Positions 36,033 to 47,722 of a DNA stretch of 64,000 nucleotides are shown here, one piece after another. The first letter of the stretch is position 1. Each line of letters opens with the position of its first letter. The notes beneath the pieces were generated by a model. That model was not told the origin of the DNA, made no database searches, and worked only from the letters and a program-made list of their open reading frames with translations. The translations under genes were made by a program, and so were the position numbers. The DNA comes from Drosophila miranda (Eukaryota > Arthropoda > Insecta > Diptera > Drosophilidae): positions 3,906,001-3,970,000 of the forward strand of contig NC_046677.1 of assembly GCF_003369915.1 (NCBI RefSeq), in the 5' to 3' direction.

Positions 36033-38135
36033 AGGTGTAATTTCTCCAAGAAAGCCGAGTTTGCGAAGCTTAATAACCTCATTAGGGATTTCGATTGGTC
36101 CGCTTTGTACTTGTGCACTGATATCATAAAAGGCACAAACATTTTTTACAATGCTCTTGGCACATTTTTCGATTCTTGTGTCCCGCTTTCTTGTCCGACT
36201 AGATCTGGAAAACCCCCTTGGTTTACCAAAGAGTTATCCAGTCTAAAAAACTTAAAATCAAGACTTTATAAAAAATTTCAAGAAGTGGGTTCTCCTACTT
36301 CTCATTCTCGCTATGTATTAGCTCGGTCAAACTTTTCAGTTCTTAATGCTCAATGCTATAAGAACTACCTATCTCGATGCAGGATACGTTTTTCTCAGGA
36401 CCCTAAACAGTTTTACAGCTTCGTAAACAGTAAGCGTAGAACGTCCGCACACCCATCCTTGCTATCATTTTGTAATACGTCGGCAAATAATGATCAGGCA
36501 ATTGCCGATCTGTTTTCCCAATTCTTCCAAACCACCTATTCTGAGGAAAGCTACTCTGGTCATCCGTACCCATACGGTTTACCGAGGTCGAACGGCATTT
36601 TCAGTCCCTTGTTAAATGAATGTTCCCTACTTCATGATCTTCGACTAGTTAAGCCGGTGTTTTCACCGGGTCCAGACGGGGTTCCAGGTTGTGTACTCAG
36701 GTACTGCGCCGAGGCTCTGTGTGGACCTTTGCTTAAACTATTCACCCTGTCCATTGATTCTTCTTGCTTTCCCCCGATCTGGAAGGAATCGTTTATAATT
36801 CCTCTCCATAAAAAAGGTAGCAAGTCTGATGCAAAAAATTATAGAGGTATAGCAAAGTTATCCGCTATTCCTAAAATGTTTGAGAAGGTTTTAACTCCGC
36901 ACTTGCAACATCTCTGCAAGTCACTTATATCTCCAACTCAGCATGGATTTATAAGGCGGCGATCAACCACCACAAACTTGTTAGAGTTTACCTCTTTCAT
37001 TATTAAAGGCTTTCAAGGTAACTTACAGACGGATGTTATTTACACCGACTTTAGTAAAGCATTCGACTCTGTAAACCATTCCCTTTTAGCGCATAAACTT
37101 GACCTTTTAGGGTTTCCGCCCAACCTCCTGAGATGGATTTCTAGCTATCTTTGTTCCAGGTCTCAAAGAGTCCTCTTCAAAAACTCCCTCTCTTTCCCAG
37201 TAAAGGTTTCTTCGGGAGTACCACAAGGCAGCCATCTAGGCCCCTTACTCTTCACACTCTTTATTAATGACTTACCTTCAGTATTAACATACTCTCGAGT
37301 ACTTATGTATGCGGATGATGTTAAACTCTGTGTCCAGTACAAGGACATTTCATTTCATTCTCGCTTGCAATCCGATCTCAATAACTTTCAGTCATGGTGT
37401 TGTGCAAACTTGTTACACCTTAATGCCTCGAAATGCAAAGTTATGACATTTCATCGTTCTAGCCCTTTGTTGGCTCCCTACACCCTATTTGGTGGTTCTC
37501 TTGAGAGAATTACCATGGTGGATGATCTGGGTGTTATGTTAGACCCCAAGTTAAAGTTTTCCGAACACATTTCTACCATGGTAAATAAGGCCATGGGCGT
37601 GCTTGGGTTTATAAAGAGGTGGTCAAAGGAATTTGACGACCCCTATATAACAAAGACTCTCTATACCTCGCTTGTTCGTCCGATCTTAGAATACGGCTCC
37701 TGTGTATGGTGCCCTCAGTACAAAGTACACCAGGACCGTATAGAATCAGTACAGAAAAACTTTTTACTCTTTGCTCTGCGGGGCCTTAACTGGGATGCGG
37801 GTGTAAGACTCCCATCTTACTCTAGTAGACTACTATTAGTAAACCTCCCATCCTTAGTTAACCGTAGTTAACTTGGTGTGATATTTATGCACAACTTGAT
37901 CAGGGGTGACATAGACAGCCCTGATCTGTTGAGCCGCATAAACTTCACGATTCCTATTAGACTGACTAGAAATTTTATACCGTTGTTCCTTCCACTTTGT
38001 AGATCGAATTATTCCTTGCATGAACCGTTTAGGGTCTTATGCTCGGATTATAATTCCCTCTACCATATTATATCCACCACTAATTCTCTTCCTCTTATTA
38101 AATTATTAATCCTTACACACCTTTCTATTAATTAG
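36033..38135 (+). pseudogene. LINE reverse transcriptase ORF, broken
   Basis: An open frame from 36033 to 37871 (no ATG start, entry from the truncated upstream part). It carries the reverse transcriptase motifs YTDFSKAFDSVNH (catalytic Asp), SSGVPQGSHLGPLLFTLFIN, and MYADDVKL (the paired catalytic Asp). An in-frame TAA at 37869-37871 cuts off the C-terminal tail, which stays open in the same frame to 38135 (VIFMHNLIRGDIDSPDLLS). A Jockey-clade LINE is the best fit. The endonuclease domain is missing and the copy is inactive. Confidence 0.85.
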
Positions 38136-38427
38136 TAACTGTAGTGGTATTTGTACTTTGATTGCATGCTTAGTTTCTTAGTAAGTTTAGTACTAATTTT
38201 CCTCGAATGTTAGTCTAATAGCTATCTTTCTTGCATGTTCGCGTTTGGTTCGGCTACGCACCGCGCGTCATGCGGCAGCGCCCCTCGGTCGGTTGGGCGG
38301 GAGGAGGGCTGCGCTTTGCCTGGGATCCGCGCGTAACAGCCTTCTGCTGGTGTCACACGGGCCACTTGACGGTGCAGTAACTGCATCGGTTCTTGAAAGA
38401 TGCAGTGATTGCATGTCAACGTCCAAA

Positions 38428-39550
38428 GAAAAAACGAGGGGGAACGTTGTGAGTTACTGCGGACACCGCAACTCTACGGTTATACCCGATACTAAGTCAG
38501 TATGGCTCTCCTCCGGCAGACGCCGCTAATATTAAACGACACGACAAAGAGTGCGTGCGAGAGAGACAGAAAATCAGTCTGAGCGTGACGTCGGGCGCTG
38601 CGTAGCCACTGCAAATTGATTTGTTCCTATTGGCTATAAAAATGATCCGATCTGATCCAGATTCAGCAATCTGATAGATATGGTCATTATCTATGATTCT
38701 GCGTTTTTAGTTTTCTCGAATGTGCAATATTGTGGATGCAACAGATTTTCGTCCTTTGTGTGGGCGGAAGGGGGTGGGGCGAAATTTTGAGATACACGTT
38801 TTATAGTAAGATCTAACAGGAGTGCGGATACTAAATTTGGTTACTCTAGCCTTAATAGTCTCTGAGATTTTTGAATATCCCCAGATTTTCGTCCTTTGCG
38901 GGGGCGGAAGGGGGTGTGGCGAAATTTTGAAACAAACTCGTCTCGGTCCGATATATTAGGAGTGTGGATACCAAATTTGGTTGCTCTAGCTTTTGTAGTC
39001 TCTGAGATCTAGGCGCTAATGTTTTACTCTAAGCAAAGCCGCCTATGCTACGTGTGTGTTAGAGAGAGACAGGGCGAGAAAAAATGAAATTGTTTTCTTG
39101 ATGCTGGCTATAATAATGATACGATCCAATTCAGATTCCGCAGTCTTAAAGATATAGTCATTCTCTCGAATTCTACGTTTCTGGTTTTCTCATATCTTTA
39201 AAATTGTGGATGCCACAGATTTTCGTCCTTTGTGGGGGCGGAAGTGGGCGGGGCGAAGTTTTGAAATATTTTTGTAGCAGTGACATATCACAGAAGTCTG
39301 GATCCAAAACATCGTTGCTCTCGCTCTTATAGTCTTTGAGCACTAGGCGCTGAAGGGGACGGACAGACGGACGGACGGACAGACGGACAGACAGACATGG
39401 CTCAATCGACTCGGCTATTGATGCTGATCAAGAATATATATACTTTATGGGGTCGGAAACGATTCCTTCTGGACGTTACACACATCCACTTTTACCACAA
39501 ATCTAATATACCCCAATACTCATTTTGAGTATCGGGTATAAAAAAAAAAA
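38428..39550 (+). mobile_element. INE-1/DINE-1-like repeat, copy B
   Basis: Full-length match to copy A (21602-22772), ending GTATCGGGTATAA plus A-run. It lies directly against the inner end of the right amd arm at 39551. The GGAC tract is shorter (39355-39395) than in copy A. Confidence 0.75.
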
Positions 39551-41651
39551 GTAAATGATTCAGTGTACTTCGGTTTTATAGTTGCCATGTTCGTAATAGG
39601 TTTTAAAATAAAACAAATTAGTTAGTTTAATGAAAACAAAAATTGTAATAAATGTTAATATATTCCTCAAAAATCGCCACACCATTGTCAATAAGAACAA
39701 ATTCAGTTCCAGAACAAAAATCCAGTTCTCAGTTCGAAATCGGTAGCTGATTTTTTAAAGCTCTTGCCCAAACCGTTAGAGGAATGTCATCCTCGTTTTC
39801 AATATCACTTGAGAATGAGCTGCTGGGACCATTTTTGGCATTATTTCGCTGAATTTGTTATTCGGCGCGTCGCAATAGCCGATTGAATTGTGAAAAATAT
39901 CGTCGGTATAGTTTGATTGAGGACCAACCAAGTCATCGAATTTTTGTCGCTATGGTCGCTAGCCGGATTCTACTGTGTATAGAAATTTCATCACTTTCAA
40001 ATTGTTTCTTCATTTAACTAACTACGCAAGAGCAATACTCGGTTTTTTCAGATTTAAATTGAATTTATTTCTAACATCTACAGAACAACTTAAGGACATC
40101 CTAAACATAAATAGTTCAATTGTATATAAATCGGGCGCTATTTCCGTCACTGCGACTTCTCGTGGGTCCCGCTATCACTGGCCAGATGCATCTGAAAGTG
40201 CTGCGTCAGCTCGGAGACATTGCTAGGTTTCCGAGCAGCCAGCGATTTCTCAGCCAGGAGGGCCGTCAGCTGCGTCTCGATCTCTGTCCAGGCAAACTCA
40301 ATGTCGGAGGGCTTTGCATCCATACCGCAAACGGCGAATCTGAGGAACTGGCGTCCAGCATGCTCCGCCTTCACCATGTAGATCTTTTTGCGCTCCATGA
40401 GTCGCTGAAGAAGCTGAGCGGTGTGTTCATTGTCACCTCTAGGACGAAAGCAGACCAATCCCAGTGCTTGGGGAGCAACCATTTCGAAACGCGAGTCGTT
40501 CCTCACAAATGCCTCGAATTGTTGCGCCAGCGCGATGTGCTTACGCACATGGCTGCGCAGTCCCTCGGCGCCCAGCGTGCGGAAAGTAATCCACACCTTG
40601 AGGGCACGGAAACGGCGGCCCAGGGGGATCTGCCAGTGGCGAAAGTCCGGAATCTGAGATTGGCCCTCGTGCTTGTGCTTCAGGTAAATGCGATCTACAT
40701 TGAAGCTGTCCACTACCTTGTTTGCGTCCCTCAGCCACATAGCCGAGCAGTCAAAATTAACCAGCATGAACTTGTGCAGGTTGAAGTTCAGCGAGTCCAC
40801 GCGATCTAGTCCCCTGCGCAGGTCCGTGCACTCTTCAAGTGCAAAGCCGCCCCCTGCATATGCTGCATCCACGTGCAGCCACACATTCAAGGCTTGACAG
40901 ACATCGGCCAGCGAATCGATGTCGTCGTAGGCGCACGTCCCTGTGGTGCCCAAGGTGGCAATACATATGACCGGTATCAGTCCAGCTGCCACATCGTCTT
41001 CGATTGCCTTCCTCAGCGTATTGCCACGCAGGATTAGATCGTCGTCGGCCGGCAGCAACTTAATGGGCATAGCCGCCAGTACTCCCGCCTTCTCGATGCA
41101 ACTGTTGCTCTGGTCGGATGAGTAGGCGATTAACTTGCCTCGGACCTCGCTCTCGCTTAGTTCGGGATGCGTCTCCTTGCAGCTGATCACTGCCTGCTCC
41201 CGAGCGGCCAGAACAGCTACCAGCACTGCTTCACTCGCCGAGCCTTGAATCACACCACCGCCAGGTCCGTCGCTGGCATGCTGGAAGTGTTCGGGTAGCT
41301 TCAGGAACTTGGCCAGCCAGTCCATGACCACCACTTCAAGCTCAGTGCAGGCGGGACTGCAAATCTAGGAAAGATGAGAAAAGTTTCTTGAAGTCAGTGG
41401 TGAAAATATGATAATGTAAATGCCATCCAGCGTCAATCAAAGCAAGAATATGATTATGATTCAATGGAACATCTCACTGAGTTGTTATTCCAGACCGAAG
41501 AAGAATCGGCCTGATTCATTTGTAAACAATAACTATGTAAATACTCTAATCCACACTTAATCTTTAAGGGTACAAACACTGAATATAGTCCATTGTCCGG
41601 CCGAGGCAAAGTTTCATCTTCATAATTTGAGCAAGTGACAATTCGCGATTG
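39551..41651 (-). repeat. Right arm of the 2.1-kb inverted duplication
   Basis: Reverse-complement copy of 27353-29433, 2101 bases against 2081. It carries the amd intron 3' part, acceptor, exon 2, poly(A) signal and downstream flank. Outside it, beyond 41651, similarity to the amd intron stops abruptly. Confidence 0.95.
40147..41364 (-). pseudogene. Duplicated amd exon 2, lacking exon 1
   Basis: An intact 405-codon frame identical to amd exon 2 except for one noticed substitution near the C-terminus (KSLAARKP instead of KSLPARKP). It keeps the CTAG acceptor at 41365, the PLP lysine motif NFNLHKFML and the aldehyde-synthase DQSNSC. No promoter, start codon or exon 1 is present, and the sequence beyond 41651 is unrelated to amd. 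As it stands it cannot make a full enzyme. It points towards amd (tail to tail), so read-through of either copy would be antisense to the other. Confidence 0.85.
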
Positions 41652-42111
41652 GAGAATCCTCCAATGATTTGAAAACTTCTCGCTGAGATTTACCACCACG
41701 AGTACAGACTGGATACATGTCTTCGTGTTTAAAGTTTGAAGAAGAACAAACGTATTAGTAATTTAAGAAAGCAAAAAAATATGGTGATCCCCACATAAGA
41801 AAGATGAATATATTTTCATTGCAACGGCTTTTTTATTGCAAATTTCGTTATTATGCTCACAGCGTACAAGCGCCACTCACAATACTCTGATTAGTAGCGT
41901 CTGCTTAGCGTGCATGTTCAAATGGACGAGGGGGGTGCCCACAACCGGCACATTTCCCCTAAGGTTTCGAAATGGCAGCAGGCTTATAATTTTATTTTTT
42001 ACTGCTTAACATATCAGATAGTATAAACTGTTAGTAGGAAAAAACACACAGATATTTATGGTCGTTGTGTGAATATATAAATTCATAGTTTCTAAATTTT
42101 CTGCACTAGCA
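41652..42111. other. Upstream region of the torsin-like gene
   Basis: AT-rich, about 460 bases. Short TATAAA-like elements occur near 42023 and 42077. No amd exon 1 is present here. Confidence 0.4.
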
Positions 42112-43137
42112 ATGTCACCACAGAACCACTTTCTGATAGCTACAAAGATGGGCGGAGTAACGACTATTATTGCGGTGGCACTGCTCCTAACATTCGGCGC
42201 TCAGATGGCGGCGAGTGAGTCCGGCGGGGAAGTTGCGGCGAGCGAAGAGTCTCCTCAGGTACCCTGGTACTCTGGAACATCCAACCAGCTGTCGGCATGG
42301 TACTTTGGAGCCTCCAACAGGCTGATGGCTTGGTACTGTGATGCATCCCATCAGATGCTGGCATGGTGGGAGAAAACTCTGAAGCCACTTGCGCTCCACT
42401 CGGCCGAAAGGCCCATCGAACAGGCCCCCATTATCTACTGCAGTCAGCCACTGGACACGTTAAAGATCTTCCAGCAGATAGGCCAACAGGTGCTGAACCA
42501 AGAGCAGGCCCTCAACCGCATAGAGAATGCCCTGAGTGTCAAGGAAAAATTCCGTTCCGTGGCTTTGATCGGACCCCCGGGCGTGGGCAAAACACTAACG
42601 GCCACGGCACTCCGGCAGTACTTTCCGTGGCAGAAAAACGTGCAGACCTACTCGTGGACCACCAGTGTGCCGGACGCTGAGCAGAAGTTTCTGCTTCAGT
42701 TTGCGAACCAGCTGTCCGACTGTGGCATGAATCTGCTGATCATCGACGACCTTCAGTCGCACGACCACGATGTGGTTCCCAGCAACAACAAGCTGCTACT
42801 GGAGCGAGTGGCGACTAGCAATAAAATTGTTTTGATGGTTTACATTTTCACCTTGAAGACGGACAGCTACTGGGCCCAGTTTGAAGAGCTGCAGCGTCGT
42901 CTACCCAAACAAATGCCGCTCGTTAATTACCGTATCTTTGGACGCGATGACCTGAAAGACTGCCTGAAGAAGGAGCTGGTCATAATGCAACGCGAGCTCT
43001 GCCCAGACGAACAGACACGCATCCTCGGCAAGGCCCTGGACAGACTCCATTATGCCGGATGCAAGGTCCTGCATCCACTCATTCTGCAGGAAGGATCAAA
43101 GATCGATACGTCTGATGCTTCCATCTGTAGTCGCTGA
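42112..43137 (+). CDS. Torsin-like AAA+ ATPase, single exon
   Basis: A 341-residue intronless frame. Residues about 13-33 form a hydrophobic signal or anchor segment (TTIIAVALLLTFGAQMA), pointing to the secretory pathway or ER lumen. Residues 52-84 are three tandem 11-residue repeats of the form WYxxxSNQLxA. An AAA+ core follows: Walker A GPPGVGKT near residue 158, Walker B LLIIDD near 208, then NYRIFGRDDLKDCLKKEL and GCKVL, which resemble the torsin C-terminal pattern including its Gly-Cys-Lys motif. Typical torsins have Asn at the end of Walker A; here it is Thr. Family assignment rests on motif order, not on an alignment. AATAAA lies at 43284. Single-exon structure could mean a retrogene. 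I do not know its D. melanogaster symbol. Confidence 0.65.
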   Translation: MSPQNHFLIATKMGGVTTIIAVALLLTFGAQMAASESGGEVAASEESPQVPWYSGTSNQLSAWYFGASNRLMAWYCDASHQMLAWWEKTLKPLALHSAERPIEQAPIIYCSQPLDTLKIFQQIGQQVLNQEQALNRIENALSVKEKFRSVALIGPPGVGKTLTATALRQYFPWQKNVQTYSWTTSVPDAEQKFLLQFANQLSDCGMNLLIIDDLQSHDHDVVPSNNKLLLERVATSNKIVLMVYIFTLKTDSYWAQFEELQRRLPKQMPLVNYRIFGRDDLKDCLKKELVIMQRELCPDEQTRILGKALDRLHYAGCKVLHPLILQEGSKIDTSDASICSR

Positions 43138-43483
43138 CTTGAAGCGCTTATTATATTAAATTGAATTGAAGTGAAATCCCTTGTGTTATGTGTGTTTTTC
43201 TTGGATAAGGATACATTGCAGATTCTATATTGCAGTAACTACATTCCTGATCATGAAATATGTCTTCTGTTTGTTTCATTTGAAATAAACGGATGACCAT
43301 CATCTGAAAGACCATAAGGGCAAGTAAAGTCAATACTTTTTGCGGAAATTAAAAAATTTTGAAATGTGGGCGTATATGTAAGAGCTCGCATTGTGGTAGT
43401 AGAGTACAATCCGTGCTTGGAGGCTGATTTTCCTCAAATCGACAACAAATTCCGACCCACTTCCGAACCATTTTTTTTACCGA
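43138..43483. other. 3' flank of the torsin-like gene
   Basis: Contains the poly(A) signal AATAAA at 43284 and nothing else recognised before the next DINE-1-like repeat. Confidence 0.5.
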
Positions 43484-44611
43484 TTTTTATACCCGATACT
43501 CAAAATGAGTATTGGGGTATATTAGATTTGTGGTGAAAGTGGATTTGTGTAACGTCCAGAAGGAATCGTTTACGACCCCATAAAGTATATATATTCTTGA
43601 TCAGCATCAATAGCCGACTCGATTGAGCCATGTCTGTCCGCCCGTCCGTCTGTCCGTCTGTCCGTCCGTCCGTCTGTCCGTCTGTCCGTCCCCTTCAGCG
43701 CCTAGTGCTCAAAGACTATAAGAGCTAGAGCAACGATGTTTTGGATCCAGACTTCTGTGATATGTCACTGCTACAAGAATATTTCAAAACTTTGCCCCGC
43801 CCACTTCCGCCCCCACAAAAGGCGAAAATCTGTGGCATCCACAATTTCGACGATACGAGAAAACTTAAAACGCAGAATCGTAGAAGATGACTATATCTTC
43901 TAAAATGCAAAATCTGAACCAGATCGTATAATTATTATAGCCAGAATCAAGAAAACAATTTCATTCTTTCTCGCTCTGTCTCTCTCTAACACACAGGTTT
44001 CATGGTCGGTTTTGCCAATTGCAAAATATGAGTTCAAGGATCTCAGAACCCATAAGAGCTAGAACAACCAAATTTGGTATCCACACTCCTGTGATATCTG
44101 ACCTTGACCATTTTGTGTCAAAATTTCGCCACACCGCCTTCCTCCCCCGCAAAGGAGGAAAATCTGGGGCATCCACAAATCTCAGAGACTATTAACGCTA
44201 GAGTAACCAAATTTAGTATCCGCACTCCTGTTAGATCTCACTATAAAACGTATATCTCAGAATTTCGCCCCACCCTTTTCCGCCCCCACAAAGGACGAAA
44301 ATCTGTTGCATCCACAATATTGCACATTCGAGAAAACTAACGCAGAATCATAGATAATGACCATATCTATCAGATTGCTGAATCTGGATCAGATCAGATC
44401 ATTTTTATAGCCAAAAGGAACAAATCAATTTGCACTGGCTACGCAGCCCCCGACGTCACGCTCAGACTGATTTTCTGTCTCTCTCGCACGCACTCCTTGT
44501 CGTGTCGTTTAATATAGCGGCGTCTGCCGGAGGAGAGCCATACTGATTTAGTATCGGGTATAACTGTAGAGTTACGGTGTCCGCAGCAACTCACAACTTT
44601 CCCCTCGTTTT
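43484..44611 (-). mobile_element. INE-1/DINE-1-like repeat, copy C
   Basis: Reverse-complement match to copies A and B: begins TTTTTATACCCGATACT, carries a GTCC/GTCT tract (43635-43690), and ends with CCCCTCGTTTTAT. With copy B it brackets the right amd arm and the torsin-like gene in inverted orientation. Confidence 0.75.
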
Positions 44612-46001
44612 ATATTCTATTTTTAATCTCATATAATTAAAAAAAACAACGAAAGAAACATATCAATTATAAGCCTGCTCTAGTTTTTTTATTTTTGTAA
44701 AATACCCATCCTATAACCTTAACATTGGAAAAAATTTATAGTAAACTTAGTTAATTAATTTTTCTAAAGAATAATTATTTTCCTAGTTATTTTCGTATCT
44801 CACATGTCTAAGATATGAAATAAATGGATGGATTAGTATATAATAATCTAATCTAATTTTTCATATTTGACTCGACTTGACTGTCTCTAAATTTTCCCGA
44901 GATTTGTTTAGTATACGTTCTCCAATATTTCTTTATCTAAGATCAAGATGAAATCCACCTTTTACATCGTGCCAATGTATTACCATAGAGCAATTTGCCC
45001 TCTATTCTGTTATTGCAACGACTTAAACAATAAAATAATCAACACTCGAACTATATAAGTGTAGAGCTATATTAGATTTGTGGTGAAAGTGGATGTGTGT
45101 AACGTCCAGAAGGAAGGCGTTTCCGACCCCATAAAGTATATATATTCTTGATCAGCATCAATAGCCGATCAATAGATGAACCAAAAGTTGTATCCAGACT
45201 CCTGTGATATTACACTGAATCAAGTTGGTTACAAACGGCTGTTGTTGTTGTGAGAAAAATAGAAAAAAGAGAGACAGATGTGAAGAGCAATACCAAATGA
45301 CATATAAAATATATTGTAAAAATTAAATATTAGAAACGACCCTTTTCTGAATGATTTGCGGCCTTACAAATGTTTTATGAATCATGGGGTTTTTTTTTAA
45401 AGTGTGGTTAAAAATGTTTTGTTAATGTTTTTCAGAGGTTGTGTTCTTTTGCTCATAACTTAAGTATCTTACATCTGGTTGTACTGAAAAGCTGATAAAT
45501 GCAGCTTAAGTTTTCAAATTCAAAATTGATCATTTTTTGAGGTATTTATTTTCAAATATTGATGAACTCATAAAGTCAGCTGAGATATCTATAGTTTTCG
45601 CTATATCGTATTTAAAAACATTTTCTTTTTTTTTTAACTTCTGAAAACGACGCTGCGGATGGACTCCGGCAAAAGAGATCTGAGATCTGGTCGACAATGG
45701 GTTAGTCGTTCATTGCCCATGATTGGAAGTCGTATTCCTCGACTTTAATATTCGGTTTAATTTTTATTGTAGTGTTTATTAAAAAAGGATTAAAAAACTG
45801 GATCTACAAGAACAATTTACATACAGTATTATTTTCCGCGGTTCAACTCCAGTTGCACAGCTGCTTAAATAAACGGGGGGTTGAGTGGGTTAAGTTCGTT
45901 CAATCATTATGAACGAAACATCTGTTCAAAATTGTATATTATATTTTGTTTTGTTCATCTAGGCACATCAGCACACTCCAAATTGCAAAGTATCGCTTGC
46001 T
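44612..46001. other. AT-rich intergenic with a small DINE-1-like fragment
   Basis: Mostly AT-rich. The stretch 45070-45170 matches about 100 bases near the GGGTATAA end of the DINE-1-like repeats (GTAACGTCCAGAAGGAA and CCCCATAAAGTATATATA blocks). No gene seen. The last part should hold the Cs promoter. Confidence 0.55.
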
Positions 46002-47636
46002 ATGCAATGGTAAGTGTTGCTGCAGGAATCACCTCGACAAGCGGACGCGGATGCTACCGAAATGCGGCGCATACTGAAATGTAATCAACATCCTCTTGTC
46101 TGCAGTTACAAACTATCCGCCAGACGCAGCTTATACAATGCCACGGCACTCCAATCGGATCTCAGTAACCAGAACCTCGGCCACGCCATCGGCAATCTGA
46201 ACCTGGAGTCGGCCCGTCAAAATGCCAGGATCGTGGTTATAGGCGCCGGTCTGGCTGGTCTATCGGCCGCTCAGCACTTGCTGTCGCATGGTTTTCGGAG
46301 GACCGTTGTCCTGGAGGCCACCGAACGCTACGGAGGACGCATCAACTCGCAGCGCTTTGGCGACACCTTTTGCGAACTGGGTGCCAAATGGGTGCCCATC
46401 GATGGCTCTCAAGACTCTACGTATGAATTGCTGCGTAATGTCGAGGGGTTGGACAAGCGGATTAAGCAACCGGAAAGGCCCGAGTACGTCCAAATAAACC
46501 ACGACCAGAATAAAGTTAATCCAGCCATGGTTGACCTGATCGATGCTCTATTCCGTCAGCTGTGTGGAGGCTTGAAGGTCTCCGACAAAGTCAAGACTGG
46601 CAGTGACCTTCACTCGCTGGACAACGTGATGGCCTATTTTAGGACAGAGAGCAACAAGGCGATCGGACTCTCTTTTAAGCCAGAAGAGCAAAATACGGCC
46701 AGGGAGATCTTCCAGTCGCTGTTCAAGGAATTTAGCAGCGTCCTGGGCTGCTGCTTGGAGTACGTCAACATAGATCATATTACCAGCTGCCCCGTGCAAC
46801 CGGATCCATGTCCCATCTATGTGCCCACCGGCCTGGACAATATTGTGGACGAGCTGAGCCAACGTCTGGGCAAGGAGCAGCTGCAAACGGGCAAGCCCGT
46901 TGGCCAGATACAATGGACGCCGTCGGCACTCGGACACCGCAATAGCGTTGGCTGCCTTGACGGAAGTTTGTACAATGCAGATCACATCATTTGCACTTTG
47001 CCCCTGGGTGTGCTAAAGAACTTCGCTGGCATCCTGTTTAGACCTTCGCTGCCGCAGGAAAAGATGATGGCCATACGCAACCTGGGATTCGGTAGCCCCG
47101 TCAAGATCTATCTCTCCTACAATTTACCCATACGCCTGTGGCTCAGAAGAAACCTGCGACCCCTTGGCACGCTTATCAATCGTGTGGCCGATCCCCAAGC
47201 CGAACGGAGCTGGACACAACAGGTGGTGGAAATATCTCAGGTACCCAGTAGCCAGCATGTGCTGGAGGTGCGCGTAGGTGGTGGATACTACGAAGAGATT
47301 GAGAAGCTGCCGGATGCCAGACTCTTGGAGCAAATTACAACGCTGCTGAGGAAATGTATTAGCAACCCTCTGGTGCCCTATCCCCAGGGAATGCTGCGCT
47401 CCAAATGGAGCACCTCCGCCTGCTATCTCGGAGGGCGTCCGTACTTTTCCACCTGCAGCAGTGCCCGCGATGTCCAGCGTCTGGCTGCTCCGCTGGGTGG
47501 AAAAGCTCCCAGTCTACTCTTTGCCGGCGATGCGACGGCTCTGCATGGCTTCGGCACCATCGATGCAGCGCGATCCAGTGGCATACGAGAAGCGCAGCGA
47601 ATTATCGAATACTACAACATCAAGCAATACATCTGA
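46002..47636 (+). CDS. Cs: Cs-like FAD-dependent polyamine/amine oxidase
   Basis: A flavin amine oxidase family protein. Predicted structure: ATG and eight coding bases at 46002-46009, intron 46010-46105 (GTAAGT...TGTCTGCAG), exon 2 46106-47636, 512 residues in total starting MQCYKLSARR. The ATG is the only in-frame start after an upstream TAG. The FAD-binding Rossmann motif VVIGAGLAGLSAAQHLL is at about residues 65-81, followed by LEATERYGGRI. The C-terminal flavin motif LLFAGDATALHGFGTIDAA is present. Substrate specificity cannot be read. Its place, convergent with Ddc with stop codons 250 bases apart, matches the Cs gene whose 3' end overlaps Ddc in D. melanogaster (established). The tiny first coding exon is inferred from splice phase. 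Confidence 0.82.
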
Positions 47637-47722
47637 TGGAATTGGCTTCCCAAGTCGGTACAAAAAAAATCCTAGTCAAAATTACCTAATTTAGTTACAA
47701 TTTGTTTTTTTAAGCAGATAAA

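Larger units (their letters stand above)
34608..38427 (+). mobile_element. Jockey-like LINE, 5'-truncated and interrupted by a solo LTR
   Basis: Non-LTR retrotransposon sequence on the plus strand. The recognisable part begins near GAGCGGGTAGCC at 34608, is split by the solo LTR at 34656-36026, resumes at 36031 and ends about 38427, where a DINE-1-like repeat starts. The 5' ORF and most of the endonuclease are absent. The exact 5' end is uncertain. Confidence 0.75.

Noticed and set aside
46014-46105. Starting the Cs protein at an alternative codon near 46014 with the frame read through to exon 2
   Set aside because: The interval has GTAAGT at its left and TGTCTGCAG at its right, and splicing joins an ATG in frame with exon 2. 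The read-through has no ATG in good context.
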